In this document: positions 22,396 through 34,880 of the stretch, piece by piece
Numbering within the stretch: position 1 is the first letter of the stretch
How the letters are laid out: each line of letters begins with the position of its first letter
Source: Przewalskia tangutica
Taxonomy: Eukaryota > Streptophyta > Magnoliopsida > Solanales > Solanaceae
Length of the DNA stretch: 64,000 nucleotides
Direction of reading: 5' to 3'
Assembly: GCA_029844215.1 (NCBI GenBank)
Contig: CM056738.1
Location: 65,067,593 to 65,131,592 of the forward strand
Made by a program: the position numbers and the translations under genes
The notes under the pieces: model-generated
Databases searched by the model: none
Seen by the model: the letters and a program-made list of their open reading frames with translations, nothing else
Told to the model about the DNA's origin: nothing

Positions 22396-24505
22396 AACAA
22401 CAAGACTGTAATCAAAATGGAAACATACCCGTGGAATTCTCCATCACTGCCAGCACGTCCAAGTAAGTTCTCAACAAGTCAACCGGCCCTCTATCGAGAG
22501 ACGCGGTAACACAGAAATACCACACTTGCACAACAAAGGCTATCATCACAAGCAGGCAAGTTTCACAACAACAAGCATAGGAAAGTTTCACAACAACAAG
22601 CATAGGCAAGTTTCACACAACTCAAAGTACTTTCATTTTATGCCAAAGTCGGGTTTTAACCCCAAAGTACTACATCGTTAAGTTCTTTTTAAAGAGATCC
22701 ATTACTTTTATAAAAGTCACCCGATACGTAGTATTAGAATGACCAACCCACATTCCTTTTCAAAATCAAGTAACAACATTCTTTTCCTAAGTTCCGGTTG
22801 CCTAGTTTCAATTACTCAAGCTTCTCATTTTCAAATGGTTTCATAGTTCATAAACTTAATCACTTGATTCCTTTTTAGAACAATTGAGTAATATATGTCT
22901 CACGTGAGTAGGTTATTCTTGTTTACAACATTCTTATTACTGACCATGATCTAGAAAATGTAATATCATTTTGTCTCATCTTAGTTTCTATGCAGATGGA
23001 GGTTTCTTTGGTTTTAATCGATACATCATTATTCAATACATTTTCCTTTATTAACGCTGCGATGGTGCGTCGATACGTTCGATTTCGAAATCAGTAAAAC
23101 ATTATCCCTTTAAATAAAACCAGGTACTCATTACTCACGAATGAGGTTTCACACAAACATTCACATTAAAACAAATAAGTCAAGTCTCTCATCTTATAAG
23201 ATCAAGTCTCTTAACTTCTAACATCAGTAAACCATTTTCTTTACCTCTCTTAAGACATTATACCTAACTCCCCATAAAGCTAGTATAACTCTTTTTAAAA
23301 CCTTTAAAACCAAGTGTTACTCTCCCTTCAAAACGATTTATAAATCTTTTGAAATACATCAAGTTCTTTATTATAAATAGCCAGTTATAATTCACATCAG
23401 TTACCTTTTAAAACCACAAAGTATTTTCTTACCTACATAAAGCTGTTATAACCAACTTCCCATAAAACCGTTATAACACTTTATGTTTTAAGAACCATCA
23501 AACACAGTTAACACATGTACGTCTACCGTACTACATAGTTCACACATATCATGCTAGAAGAGATAGGAAGAGGTTCACATACCTCGCGACGATTTATCGA
23601 CAATAAGCAAAATGCTCCAAGTACTACAACCACTGGCCACTTTCCACTCCTCGAGTAGAATACGCTACTCTTAGTACTTTCACCTATAAAGGTCACAAAC
23701 GTCTATTAACCCCAAAATACAAGTTTCTATCTTTCTACGAGAAAATTCGGCACTCCCACACATGGCGTAAATCTCCTCCTCTATCGAGGCCGGCTACCAA
23801 GCCAACCGGGGGTTTACACGCCTAACGGACGTGTACCATCCTACTCAAGAACTACACAAGTCTCTGCTGCAATCTGATCTATGTAATTACGATTCGATTC
23901 GATTCTTTATTCTTCAGCTTAAGTCAAAAGACATTGCGAATACTAAGTATAGTTCCATATATAGTATACTTCAACTATATATTCTAACAAACATGTAATT
24001 TCCAATTACAATAGAGGACAAGATAATTACCTCGATAAGCCCAAAATTATCCAAGTTATAATGTCGATCTGAGCAAGGTTTAGCTCCTACTCGTGCGCTC
24101 GATCCGCTCCAAACAACCCTTAGAAGTTCTAACCAACTTCTACTCAAATACTTCAACCAACTATGAAGATTTCCTTAGGGTTTCGGTTTGAGACTAAAAA
24201 GGACAAAAGGTAGTATTTCCGGACTCTACGTAGAGATGTATCTTTGGAATACTACAAGGTACAAGGCTAAGGTATTTTGGGCATTATAACAATACTAGGA
24301 GACGTATTTCAATACCATAATGGAGGGGTATTATACGAAAACAACTAGGCTAGGGGTACCCGGCTAGCACCATGAGGGAAGGGAACCCTCGGCCAAAGGC
24401 CACGAAAAGGGGAGGGAAGGCCTCGGCTAAGAGCTCATACCGGGGGAGGAGAGGGTTTCAAGACTTGGAAGTTTTGGATGAATGAAGTCTTCAAGCTTAG
24501 GGGGG

Positions 24506-24513
24506 TATTTATA
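24506..24513 (-). promoter_or_regulatory. TATA box of the solo LTR
   Basis: TATAAATA on the minus strand, in the same setting as other LTRs here. An intact promoter would transcribe leftwards. Confidence 0.6.
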
Positions 24514-25244
24514 GCAAAACCAAAAGCCAACCAATGGCCAAGATCAAGCCATGTGCAAGGCAAGTGTAAGGCCTTGATCAAGCCAAGTGCACCCTAACCC
24601 CTACTCCACAAAACAAGGCACAAAACATGGCACCAAACAAGCCACAAACAAGGCCAAAACAAGGAGCCAATAGGGCACAAACGTGAGCCAAAAGATCAAG
24701 CCAAACGTGAACCACATCGCGCACTGGCGCCACTGCTTCCAATGTGAGGTGACACGCCACCCTCCGGTTGGTCAAAAATGTTTCGTCTCTCGGAAAAATC
24801 CGCAAAAATTAAAAAGCACAAAGCCGTAATTTTCCGTACGAACGCTGTGGAAAGTTGGCGTCGAAAAACGACTCTAACCGGGTGTTGTGCACAAAGGTAA
24901 CCGCCAAGCCACGAGGGGGTGACACGTGTCGCCTCCTACTTGTCCAAATTAACTCATCTTAGAAAATATCCAAAATGGCCAAAATCTCAAAATCAAAGCG
25001 GCCCCACAAAATCGCAAATTTCTCCAGTGGGCCCACGTGACCATTTCCAAAATAAAATTCCATAATTCTAATATAATTTAAGAAGCCCAAATTCCAAACT
25101 GGGAACCCAATTCCCATCAACGAACATTTTCCTTACAAAACCGGAAACTTTTAGTGGAAGAATCACCTCTTTTTCTTTTCCAATTTTTCTCACAGTACTG
25201 CACGCACGCCCTCGCATACATACCACGAGAATACGGGTATAACA

Positions 25245-25249
25245 AGTTA
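25245..25249. repeat. Target site duplication AGTTA, right
   Basis: Pairs with 21627-21631. The leader continues with ATCCTCGGAAAG. Confidence 0.88.
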
Positions 25250-25430
25250 ATCCTCGGAAAGTGTCTGCATAGTATCTAGTAGAGTCTTGATTATCGGCGT
25301 GTTGTGCACCACACCTATAATCGTGAGGCTATGGGATATCTAGGATTGGTTTCTATTTCTTCTCACTCGAGATCGTGCCTTAGAGTCGTGTTGTAAGTTG
25401 GACTCCTTCGACGTATTCTTTCTCGCGATT

Positions 25431-26710
25431 ATGCCTCCACGTGAGAAACCAGAGCCAGAAGGGCAAGGCGCGAGGAGCCGCTAGTAGGATCTGAGGAGTA
25501 CAAGTGCGCAGCCCTGGTCATTGCTCGAGATAGTGCTTGACGGCGAGTTTTGTGACGCCGCTTTGCCCAAAGAGTTTAGGGCCGCAGCAGTGGCTGCAGA
25601 GACCACGGTACCTGAGCCTCCAGTCCCACAGCCTGGAGCAGGGGAGATGGGTTACAAGGAGATGACCCAGTTACTAGCCAGGATCGCGGCCAGACATGAG
25701 GATAGGCCGATGCAGCAGCCCAGAGCCCCGTAGTTCACCCCGCATCGAGATAGTTTGAGGCTACGGATTTTACGAGTTGTAGCCCGCGAGTTCTATGGGT
25801 CGAGGCACGAGGATGATCCGCAGGAGTTCATCCGTCGATTCTGAAGGATCATGCGTGTGATCAAGGCCGGAGACCGAGTCCGTGATCTTGATTCACATCG
25901 GCCGCATGATACCGCGATCGATCGGTTTGATTCGTGAGCTGTCGGGAGCATGCGCCCCCAGCTATTTGGGACGAGTTCTCGGAGGCATTTCTCAGCCATT
26001 TCTTGCCTCCGCAGATGAGGAGGGCACGGGCCGACAGGTTTTTGATGCTGAGACAGGGAGGACGCACAGTTCGGGAGTACAACGTAGAGTTCGACTCGTT
26101 GGCTCGATATGTCCCTGCGTTAGTAGCTAATATGGAGGACAGAGTGCACCGCTACGTCACAGGGCTTGATGACTACTTGGCAGAGTCTTGTTCGGGTGTA
26201 TCGCTTCAGCCGGGCATGGACATTGCCCGCATGCAGGCTCATGCACTAGGGTGTGAGGCACGGAGAGACCGACGGATTGACCAATACCAGCAGAAGAAGG
26301 CCAGGACGGCAGGGTCCTTTGGCAACTTTCAAGGCGGACCGCCGCAGCAGCAGACTAGTTATGCACCTCCGCCAGTACAGAGTGGTCCTCTACAGTCTTC
26401 AGGAGCAGGTCAGGGCTCCCAGGGTTCAGGTTTTCAGGGAAGCGGGAGTGTTGGCCGGATGAAGCCACCCCAACCTCGGTGTGGCCAGTGTGGTAAAACC
26501 CATGCGGGGGAGTGTCGCGGTATTCAGAGAGTTTGTTTTACATGCGGCCAGCAGGGCCATTTAGCGAAGAATTGTCCGACCAGAGGTAGCGCGGATGTTG
26601 AGACTCGGCCTTCGGGATCAGTTGCGGGTTCTTCACCTTCGACAGCTAGGCAGGGTGTTCATACACCGGCAGGCCAGGGCAGGGGTCGTGGTGGAAGCTC
26701 CCAGTTCTAG
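25431..26710 (+). pseudogene. Gag of element 4, the best preserved gag in the window
   Basis: The start ATG (25431) reads MPPREKPEPEGQGARSR, then two stops. An early piece (25521-25733) and a 258-codon open stretch (25934-26710) follow. The long stretch holds the capsid end (AIWDEFSEAFLSHFLPPQM, TVREYNVEFDSLARYVPAL), a Gln/Pro-rich linker, and two complete knuckles, CGQCGKTHAGEC and CFTCGQQGHLAKNC. It ends GRGRGGSSQF and a stop. In pol-bearing relatives the frame would run on into protease. Here it stops and the spacer begins. Frameshifts near 25740-25930 break the capsid. Gag would form particles and bind RNA. Confidence 0.85.
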
Positions 26711-27257
26711 CGGTCCTTGGAACCGCCTATTTGATTTCAGGTATATCCTTTACACTCTAGAGACTAGTATGCATTGATGATGTGATGTTGTGCTAAGTAT
26801 TATGTTAAATTGTGATTTAGAGGCCCGGTTAGTAAAGGGGAAGTTGGGTACATAGAGATTGTGAGCCCTAGAATATTATACGTGGAGACCTTAGAGGCGA
26901 GGCCGTCTTGGGTAAAAGATTTTGTTTGCGATTCGACCTTTGTTGGAGTGCATAGTATACGTGGGGTATAATTGCGTGATAAGTCCCTGAGGGGTGTGAA
27001 TTATAAGAGGGTAGTTGAGCTAAGAAGACCACTAGGTTTTTATTGACTTGATTAGTGAGATTGTTCCGGATCGGGGAACAAAGATTGGCGCGAAATGGGT
27101 CGGGTTGAGGCCAGATGGCGGGTCAACCCGCAACCCGGAATAAGGTGGGGTCGATTTGTGGTGGTCCCGCTGTGTGATGGGGTCACGAGGGTGCTAGGCC
27201 CAAGTTTAGGTAACCATCGTACGAGTTCGAGGATGCGTTCGACCAGTAGTCAGGCTG
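26711..27257 (+). other. Noncoding spacer after gag, element 4
   Basis: It begins GGTATATCCTTTACACTCTAGAG, the same junction as in elements 3, 6 and 7. It occupies the place of protease, RT, RNase H and the integrase N terminus. It contains the hairpin 27101-27130. No coding potential or known domain is seen. Confidence 0.75.
27101..27130 (+). ncRNA. Conserved hairpin in spacer, element 4
   Basis: CGGGTTGA and TCAACCCG form a perfect 8-bp stem with a 14-base loop. Homologous stems occur in elements 5 and 7, and in element 6 with a compensatory pair. A packaging or dimerisation role is speculation. Confidence 0.55.
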
Positions 27258-28140
27258 ATGAGGTCAGCCTATCTTGTCTTTCAGTCAGGACTGTTTACTC
27301 GGCGGAGGATTATGCGAGATGTTATGTATCAGGAGGGTTGTAAGGCTGCCCGGGGTTCCTACTTTCTATGGCAGGCAGTGGAGCCCAGTTTTCGGCTATT
27401 TCTTTTGTGTCTGGAGGTTTTACCAGGCAGGGATAGGAACTCGAGTGAGTCTCGATGTGCATTTACCCTCGGTAGGTGTTGTGATTTGTGGTAAATTGTA
27501 AGGATTATGTGCCTCTTGTTGAGTGTGTATTATTATAATAGCTACCATTTCAGTATTCGGATATCGCATTACGAAGGCTTGTATAGGCGGAAGTGTTGAT
27601 TGCCAATCGATTGGTTCGATGTTGGCAAGGTTCAGATAGTGGGTACATACTTGTTTGTGAGAATGTGGATAGGGTGAAGCTTATCCAGATGGGGTTGTTT
27701 GCAGCTCGGAGTCAGCAGAAGCCGTACGGATAATCAGCATCAACACTTGGAGTTCAGGTTGACGGTGGGTCTTCTTGAAGGTACCACCCCGGAAGGGTGT
27801 GACGAGTTTTGGAAAGCAGGGGCAACTTAGCCCGAAGTACTTTTGGGCCTTTCAGCATTGGTTGTACAATAGTGGGTTGCTTATAAGATAGCACGGCCGT
27901 CCGACTTAGGAGGCGATACGTCCGGTACTCCATGTTACTAGGTTTCGGAAGAGTATCCTTTGGACCAGGAGTGAGAGTTAGTGTTGTTTTACATGTTAGA
28001 GGTGATTCCTCGTGGTTTGGATTTGTATGTTATGCTATGGCCATTGATGGCATGATTGGTTTCGTAAGTGTAGTAGTGAAGACTATACCGGAGCATGTGT
28101 GTTTGGAATCTTAGAAGGAACATTCGGGACGAATGTTTCT
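27258..28140 (+). pseudogene. Integrase C-terminal remnant of element 4
   Basis: Three fragments of gypsy integrase lie in order. At 27274-27500 the core end reads IRRVVRLPGVPTF and GTRVSLDVHLP (family: IREIVRLHGVP, GTRVDLSTAFHP). At about 27655-27738 is VDRVKLIQMGLFAARSQQKP (family: VKLIQERLKTAQSRQKSY). At about 27780-27850 is a decayed KGVMRFGKKGKLSPRY. The DDE core start, RT and protease are missing. Elements 3, 6 and 7 have lost this part too, so element 4 looks like an intermediate in the shrinkage of pol. Confidence 0.78.
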
Positions 28141-28153
28141 AAGGGGGGAAGAA
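28141..28153 (+). other. Polypurine tract of element 4
   Basis: AAGGGGGGAAGAA directly before the 3' LTR, preceded by the family motif AACATTCGGGACGAATGTTT. Confidence 0.8.
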
Positions 28154-28466
28154 TGTTATACCCCGTAGTTCCAGGGTATGTATGTGGGGATGTACGTACG
28201 AGAATACGACAGAAATTTTGGAAAGAAAGAAAGATGTGAATTTTTCGACGGAAAAGTTCCGGTTTTTGTGAAGAAAAAGGTTCGTTAGTGGGAATTGGAT
28301 TCCCAGATTTGGTATTCGGACTTCTTGGATTATATTAGAATTTTGAGATTTTATTTTGAAATGGTCACGTGGGCCCACGAGGAATTTACGGTTTTGTGGG
28401 CCCGCTTTGTTTTTGAGGTTTAGGCATTTTGGATATTTTCGGAAGACGAAATATTTTGATTTAATC

Positions 28467-28486
28467 GGGCGACACGTGTCACCCCC
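28467..28486. promoter_or_regulatory. U3 palindrome with G-box, LTR B
   Basis: GGGCGACACGTGTCACCCCC: the centre GACACGTGTC is a perfect palindrome containing the G-box core CACGTG, bound by plant bZIP/bHLH factors in general. It is homologous in place to the A-type palindrome. Confidence 0.55.
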
Positions 28487-28513
28487 TTGTGTGGCCATGT
28501 GGGCCGAAATGGT

Positions 28514-28539
28514 GTGACAAGTGGCTAGCCACTTGTCAC
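28514..28539. promoter_or_regulatory. Second U3 palindrome, perfect 26 bp, LTR B
   Basis: Each half reads GTGACAAGTGGCT on its own strand, with no spacer. It lies between the G-box palindrome and TATA. Its function is unknown. Confidence 0.55.
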
Positions 28540-28671
28540 CTACTCACTTGGCCGATTTTGGCCTTGACACTTGGTAGCCTATTTCGTTGGCCATGTGTTG
28601 TGGTGGGACCCACACACACATGGCCCAATCTTGACCACCCACCTTGCATTGATCTTGGCCCTTGACTCTTC

Positions 28672-28679
28672 TATATATA
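28672..28679 (+). promoter_or_regulatory. TATA box, LTR B
   Basis: TATATATA followed by CCCCTT, in the position of TATAAATA in the A-type LTRs. Confidence 0.6.
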
Positions 28680-31284
28680 CCCCTTAGCTTGAAGAGTATT
28701 TCATCAACACTTGAAAGTCTTTCAAGGCAAAATACTCCCCTCCCTTTTTTGTGGTTTCGTCCCACCCCTCCCCTCTTGTGTAGAATACCTTGTGTATTGT
28801 GGTATAATTCCAAATACACTAGCCTAGTATCCCTAGTAGTATTCCAAGGTTGTTTTAATACTTGGATCCCGGAAATACTACTTTATCCGCTAGTCGCAAA
28901 ATGAAACCCTAGAAAATCTTCATAAGCATGGTTGAAGTTTTAAGAGAAGTTGTTTAGAAACTTCTAAGGGTCGCTTGGAGCGGGTTGGAGCGTAAGGAAT
29001 TGGAGCTAAACGTTGCTCAGGATCGACTTTAATCTTGGATAATTTTGGGCTTATCGAGGTAATAATCTATGTCCCCCTATTGTAATTGGAAATTACATGT
29101 TGTAGTAATATATAGTTGAGTATACTATATATAGATTGAGTATTGAAAAGAATTGAACTGTATTTACATGGGTCAGATTTCTGATCGTTGTATTATTGTG
29201 AAGCGAGAATTGAACACGTCCCGGTTAGGCGTGTAATCCACAGAGTTGTTGGCACAGTAGCGCCCGGATAGGAGGAGTTTTATGTGATAGCGGGGAGGTC
29301 GCGAATTTTCGTAGAATCAGAATCATTTACTTAAATATTCTACGAAGAGAACTAGAGATTGATAGATATATTGTGGCCTTTATAGGTGGATCTTCTACGC
29401 GCGACATACTTGACTTGGCTTGTGGCTTAAGCAAAAAGGTATGTGATTCTTCCTATACTCTTGAGCATGATTGTTGTAAACTATATAGTACGGTAGACGT
29501 ACGTGTGTGAAATGGATTTTGTTTGTTTAAAACATAAAGTGTTATAATGGCTTTATGGGAAGTTAGTTATAACGACTTTATGAAAATAAAAGAAAGATTT
29601 GGTTTTGACTGTAAAACGACTTGATTTTGAAAGTTAAGAGACTTGATCTTGAAAGACAAGAGACTTGACTTATAACGACTTGTTTTTTTTGGAAAAAGAT
29701 AAGTAACTTGATTTAAGTATAGGTTACTTGTTTTGAAAAGAGTAAAGTTATTTGGGTTTTTAAAGAACACTTGTTGTTGTTTTAAAAGAAAAGCACTTGG
29801 TTTTAAAAAGGTATAGAGTACTTGATTTTAAAAATCTTATAAAGATTTTATGAAGGTGTAGTAATTTGGTTTAAAAAGGGAAACGTGTTTTAATACTACG
29901 AGTATTAGTATCATGTGGCTTTTACGTAAAAAGAGGTATTTTTGAAAGAATGAAAGTATGTAGTATTTTGGGTTTGAAACCCGGATTGTTGATAAAAATG
30001 TATGTATGTTGAACTTGCCTATGCTTGTCGTGATAGTCTTTGATGTGCAAGTGTTTTGTTGATGTGCTTTCGTGACTCTGCAGGAGGCGGTTATCCGATT
30101 GATTGTTGGACATCCGACGGCGTTGGATTTTCCACGCAGTACGTCGCCCACTTTGAGTATCATCTTGTTATTCCTTTGACATGCCGACGTGATGGATGTT
30201 CCACGGCACGCGTCGTCGAGGATGGTTTCATGGCCATGACTTCCGAGGTGAGATCGGGGCACGCGCGGTCATTGTGAGGTTCAGATTGTTAGTCCATGGA
30301 CCGCTAATCCATGAAGCTTGCGCGATGACGGCGATCACGGGCTTGATTTGTACGTGTGGTTCAGGCACACTTTAGATACTTGTTCTGGTCATTTCTCGTG
30401 TATCGGTAGCCTCTGGTAGATAGCTTGAGATACTTGCCTCGGTCATATCTCGTGAGACGGTTGGCTAGGGTACGTTAGCTTTGGTACTTGCCTCGGCCAG
30501 TTGCGTGGCTAGCTTTTGGATCTGGTAATTAGCTTCCGTACCTTGCCCGTGAGGGGATATGACTAGCTTTTGGATCTGGTATAGAGCGAGTCTACTTGGC
30601 CCGATCGGTTTGATGACGCAGGCAGGATCTAGTGTTCAGGTTCACATATGGATGTTGTTTTACATCATGTACTGCCGTGATGAGAATGAGTTCCACGCAT
30701 GAGTGATATTATGGGCGTGAGACCCATAGTTATGTGTGAGTGATTATTCGGGATGTGTCCCTTACTTGGCATAACTGTTTACTTATCGCAAAAGGTTTTA
30801 TAAAATGATGAAATGTGATTTCATTACAGTATTTTTCAGTTTCACATACTTGGTACCTGTTGTACTGACCTCCTTCGGGGGGCTGCGTTCATGCCGCAAG
30901 TAGAGGTACATCGGTTGTGGATCTTCGCTCATAGGATCTCAGTTCAGCATATTGGGAAGCTCCGTTTCTCCGGAGGCTTATCTTTTGGTATGTTTCCCTG
31001 AGTTGTAGGTTCTTGTACATTCAGGGGTATGGCGGGGCCCTGTCCCGTCATAGTTGTTATTACACTCTTAGAGTGCATGTAAATGTTGTGGGCAGGGTTG
31101 TAAAGGATTGTAACTGTTCGGTTATGTATATATACATGAAGGCGACCGTTTTGGTTGGCCTATTTTCTTATGATGTATCTTGTTTCCTGTTTAAGTTTTT
31201 ATTTCCGCTGATTTTCTCTGATGTTATATCACTAGGGTGCCCGGGGTAAGGCACCAGTCACGGGCCCGAGGTCGGGTCGTGACA

Positions 31285-32183
31285 TGTATGCTTGATGTGA
31301 TGATCTTATTATTGTGTGCTATGTACTGATAGCGTTGTGTTATTTGTGAGTTAGAAAACATGGTTAGTTGGAAGGGTAAGTATGGGGGCATGGAAAGTGT
31401 AAACCTTAGAATATTACACGATTGAGACCTTAGATGTAAGGCCGTCTTGAGTAAAGGATTTTTCAAATGATCCTTGTCGAAAGTGCATTATACGCCTAGG
31501 GTGTATTAGTGTGATAAATCCATGGATAGTGTGAGATGGAAGTGGTAGCTTTCATGATGAGAATTAGTAAGATTGTTCCGGATCGAGAAACAAGAGAGTT
31601 CGACACGATGGAGGGTCGGGTTGAGGACCATTTGCGGGTCAACCCGTAGCCCGGATTAAGGTGGGGTCAGTTCTGGGTGGTCCCGCCAGGTGGTAGGGTC
31701 ACGAGGGCGCCAGGCCCAAGTTTAGATGACCATCGTATAAGTTCGTGGTTATGTTCGACCAGAATCGGATCGTGAAGGCCGGGAATGGCCTTAAAAGAGA
31801 TCGAGGCTAGTAAGATGACCAAGTTTGGAGGTGGTGACTCCAAAGTTTTGGGAACTGAAGCGATTACTGAAGTATGGTACGTATACTAGAAGATTTCAAG
31901 TGTTCGAGAAGAGTACGACGAGTAAGGAAATAAGTGAACCTGTGCTGAGAGAATAGAAATGATCATTTTTTTTTTTTGAAGTAATGGTGCGAAGGGGATA
32001 TCTTTTAGAGCGGGGGGTGGAAGCTTTTGTAATACTAGAGGTGATTCCTCGTTGACTTGGATAAGTATTTGTGTGTGTGTTATTTGGTGGCCAGGTGTGG
32101 CATTGGCAACTTGTTCTGAGGAACTTTATCGTTATCCGTCTTGAGAAGGAACATTCGGGATGAATGTTTCTAAGGAGGGGAGA
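31285..32183 (+). other. Element 5 interior, 3' part (spacer only)
   Basis: It begins inside the post-gag spacer, at the point matching about 57856 of element 7, so element 4 was inserted here. It contains the hairpin 31617-31646, ATGACCAAGTTTGGAGGTGG and the polypurine tract (32172-32183). The 5' LTR and gag of this element are not in the expected place to the left. Confidence 0.75.
31617..31646 (+). ncRNA. Conserved hairpin in spacer, element 5
   Basis: CGGGTTGA and TCAACCCG, the same stem as in element 4 with a different loop sequence. Confidence 0.55.
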
Positions 32184-32397
32184 ATGTTATACCCCGTATT
32201 TTCAGAGTATGTACGTAAGGGCGTACGTACAAAAGTTTAAGCCTTAAGTAGGCAAAGTGGCGAAATTTGTACACAACTAGCAAAAAGAGTCGTTTTCCGA
32301 CGAAACGTTTTCCGGACTTTGCGAAGGGAAAAATACGGCTATGTCATTTATAATTTTTGCGGATTTTTCCGAGAGCGGAAATATTTTGGACCAACGA

Positions 32398-32419
32398 GAG
32401 GGTGACACTTGTCACCCTC
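32398..32419. promoter_or_regulatory. U3 palindrome, perfect, element 5 LTR
   Basis: Arms GAGGGTGACA and TGTCACCCTC around CT, identical to element 3. Confidence 0.6.
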
Positions 32420-32579
32420 AAGTGGACGATTTTAAGGGCCATTCTTGGCGTTTTTTTGTAGTCAAGGGTTGGTAGGATATTTTGTGTAGTTGTTGAGCAA
32501 GTGGGACCCACAAACACATGTCCAAATCCCCACCCTACACTTGCCTACCACTTGGCTTGATCTTGGCCCTTGAATGTCC

Positions 32580-32587
32580 TATAAATA
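32580..32587 (+). promoter_or_regulatory. TATA box, element 5 LTR
   Basis: TATAAATA before a CT-rich leader. Confidence 0.65.
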
Positions 32588-34493
32588 CCCCTCCAATGCA
32601 AGACTAAATCTTCATCCACAAATCATTTTCCAAGTCTTGAAATCCCTCCCCCTAAAAGTGTAGTATTCGTCCAAGTCCTCCCCCTCCCCCTTGTGAGCCT
32701 TGGCCGAAACCAACCCCCCCTTGCCTAATTGTTTTCGTATAATACCCTCCCTTGGTAGAAAAGTATTCTCCAAGTATTGTTACTATTCCCAAATACCTTG
32801 GCCCTAATACCTTGTAGTATTCCAAGGTTACACCTATACTAAAAGCCCAAAAATACTATTATACTTCCTTTAGCCACTAAACGAAACCCTAAGGAAAAAT
32901 CTTCATAGCCGGTTGAAGTATTAAGAAGAAGTGCGTAGAACTTCTAAGGGTTGTTTGGAGCGGGTTGGAGCACACGGAGTAGGAGCTAAACCTTGCTCAG
33001 GATCGACATTTAATCTTGGATAATTTTGGGCTTATCAAGGTAAATAATCCTATCCTTCTAGTGTAATTGGAGATTACATACTGTAAGTGGTATAGAAATA
33101 AATATAAGATACATAGAAGGATAATTCAGATGAGAATTGAACTGTAATAGAAGGATATTACAGAAAAGAATTGAACTGAAATCACATCCGAAGAATATTA
33201 AAGAAGAAGACTGAACTGTATTTACAGTAGACTTGTGTAGTTTGGCGGGTAGGGAAGTGCTGCCCAATTTTCCGTAGAATAAAGGAATCTGTATCCAGAA
33301 TTATTCTGCAGAATAGTCTAGACGTTGATAGACTTGTATGACCATTATAGGTTGAAGTACTGCGAGTAGCGTATTCTACTCGAAGGGTGGAAAAGGCTAG
33401 CAGGATTACAGTACTTTGGAGCTATTTGCTAATAGTCGATAATCGTCGCGAGGTATGTGATTCTTCCTATACTCTTGAGCATGATATTTTAAAAGAAATA
33501 TATATAGTACGGTGAGCGTCGTGTGTTAACTGAACGTAGTTTTATGGCAATGTCTTTCGACTTAAGCCTGAATAATAAAGAATCTTGAAGTATTTCAAAA
33601 GAAATAAGAAACCTTTTTGAAAGAAGAGTAATGCTTGGTTTTAAAAGCTTAAGAGTTATACTAGCTTTATGGGAAGTTAGGTATAACGACTTAAGAGAGA
33701 TAAAAGGAATGGTTATTTGATTTTAGAAGTTAAGAGACTTGATCTTAAAAGATAAGAGACTTGACTTAATTGAATTAATATGAATTTTGTTAATAAGTGT
33801 GAAACCTCATTCGTGAGTAATGAGTACTTGGTTTTTAAAAAAGGGATAATGTTTTACTGATTTCGGAAATCAGAATAAGTATCGAACAAACCACTGCAGT
33901 GCTAATAAGGGAAATGTATTGACTGATTAAGTATTATTAAAACCAGTAGAAACCTCCATCTGCATAGAAGCTAAGATGAGACAAAATGATATTACATTTC
34001 CTAGATCATGGTTGCTTTAATAAGATTGTTATAAACAAGAATAATCTACTCACACATAAGGCATATGTTCTCAACTGTTTTAAAGAAGAATTATATTATT
34101 AAGTGATCAAGACTATGAACTAATCTTTCGAAAATGAGAAACTTGAGCATCTGAAATTAGGCAAACTTGAACTTTTGGAAAAGAATGTTGTTACTTGACG
34201 TTGTTCTAAAAAAAATGTAAGCCACTTGGTTTAAAATAGTATAAAGTACTGGAGTTTAAAACATGAACGTATTTGGTACTACGGATAATAGTATCGAGTT
34301 GTTTTTACGTAAAAAGAGGTCTTTTTGAAAGGATAACTGTATGTAGTACTTTGGGGTTAAAACCCGGATTTGTTGTAATAAAATAAATGTCTGTGAGTAT
34401 GATTAAACTGGCCTATGCTTGTGGTGATAGCCTTTGTTGTGCAAGTGTTGTATTTATGTACTCTGGCGTCTCGTTGGAGGCTATCTGATTGAT

Positions 34494-34880
34494 TGATGGA
34501 CATACTGACACGATGGGTGGCCCACGGGTATGCTTCCACTAATCGATCCTTTTGGACATACTGACACGATGGGTGGCCCACGGGTATGCTTCCATTAGGA
34601 GTGTTATCTTGTTATTGGCTTGGACATACTGACACGATGGGTGGCCCACGAGTATGCTTCCATTCTGATTGTTATCTTGTTATTCCCTTTTGGACATACT
34701 GACACGATGGGTGGCCCACGGGTATGCTTCCATTAGGAGTGTTATCTTGTTATTGGCTTGGACATACTGACACGATGGGTGGCCCACGAGTATGCTTCCA
34801 TTCTGATTGTTATCTTGTTATTTCCTTTGGACATACTGACACGATGGGTGGCCCACGGGTATGCTTCCAATAGGATGGTT
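34494..34880. repeat. Tandem repeat, about 66-68 bp, six units, element 5 LTR
   Basis: Units share GGACATACTGACACGATGGG and GGTATGCTTCCAT. They fill the same LTR slot as unrelated arrays elsewhere and match those of the next LTR (37802-38050) with a few substitutions. Confidence 0.88.

Larger units (their letters stand above)
21632..25244 (-). repeat. Solo LTR in the leader of element 4, chimeric B/A type
   Basis: Reverse strand: it starts TGTTATACCCG at 25244 and ends ..GTGACA at 21632, 3613 bp, with no internal region and a perfect AGTTA duplication. This is the product of LTR-LTR recombination after insertion. The first roughly 345 bases match B-type U3 (with GACACGTGTC), then at about 24898 it switches to A-type U3 (TTGTGCACAACACCCGG). 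It carries TATA, leader box, 230-bp module and a tandem array. Confidence 0.88.
28154..31284 (+). repeat. 3' LTR of element 4 (subfamily B)
   Basis: A 3131-bp LTR from TGTTATACCCCGTAGTTCC to GGGTCGTGACA. Its U3 differs from A-type and carries two palindromes, then the shared leader box and AATTACA inverted repeat. The 230-bp module is absent. Two short units of the GACATGCCGACGTGATGG type lie near 30100-30210, with looser repeats of GATACTTGCCTCGG to about 30560. Confidence 0.88.

Noticed and set aside
34494..34880. Regularly spaced repeats that might suggest a CRISPR array
   Set aside because: The units are direct tandem copies with no unique spacers, lie inside a plant LTR, and there are no cas genes.
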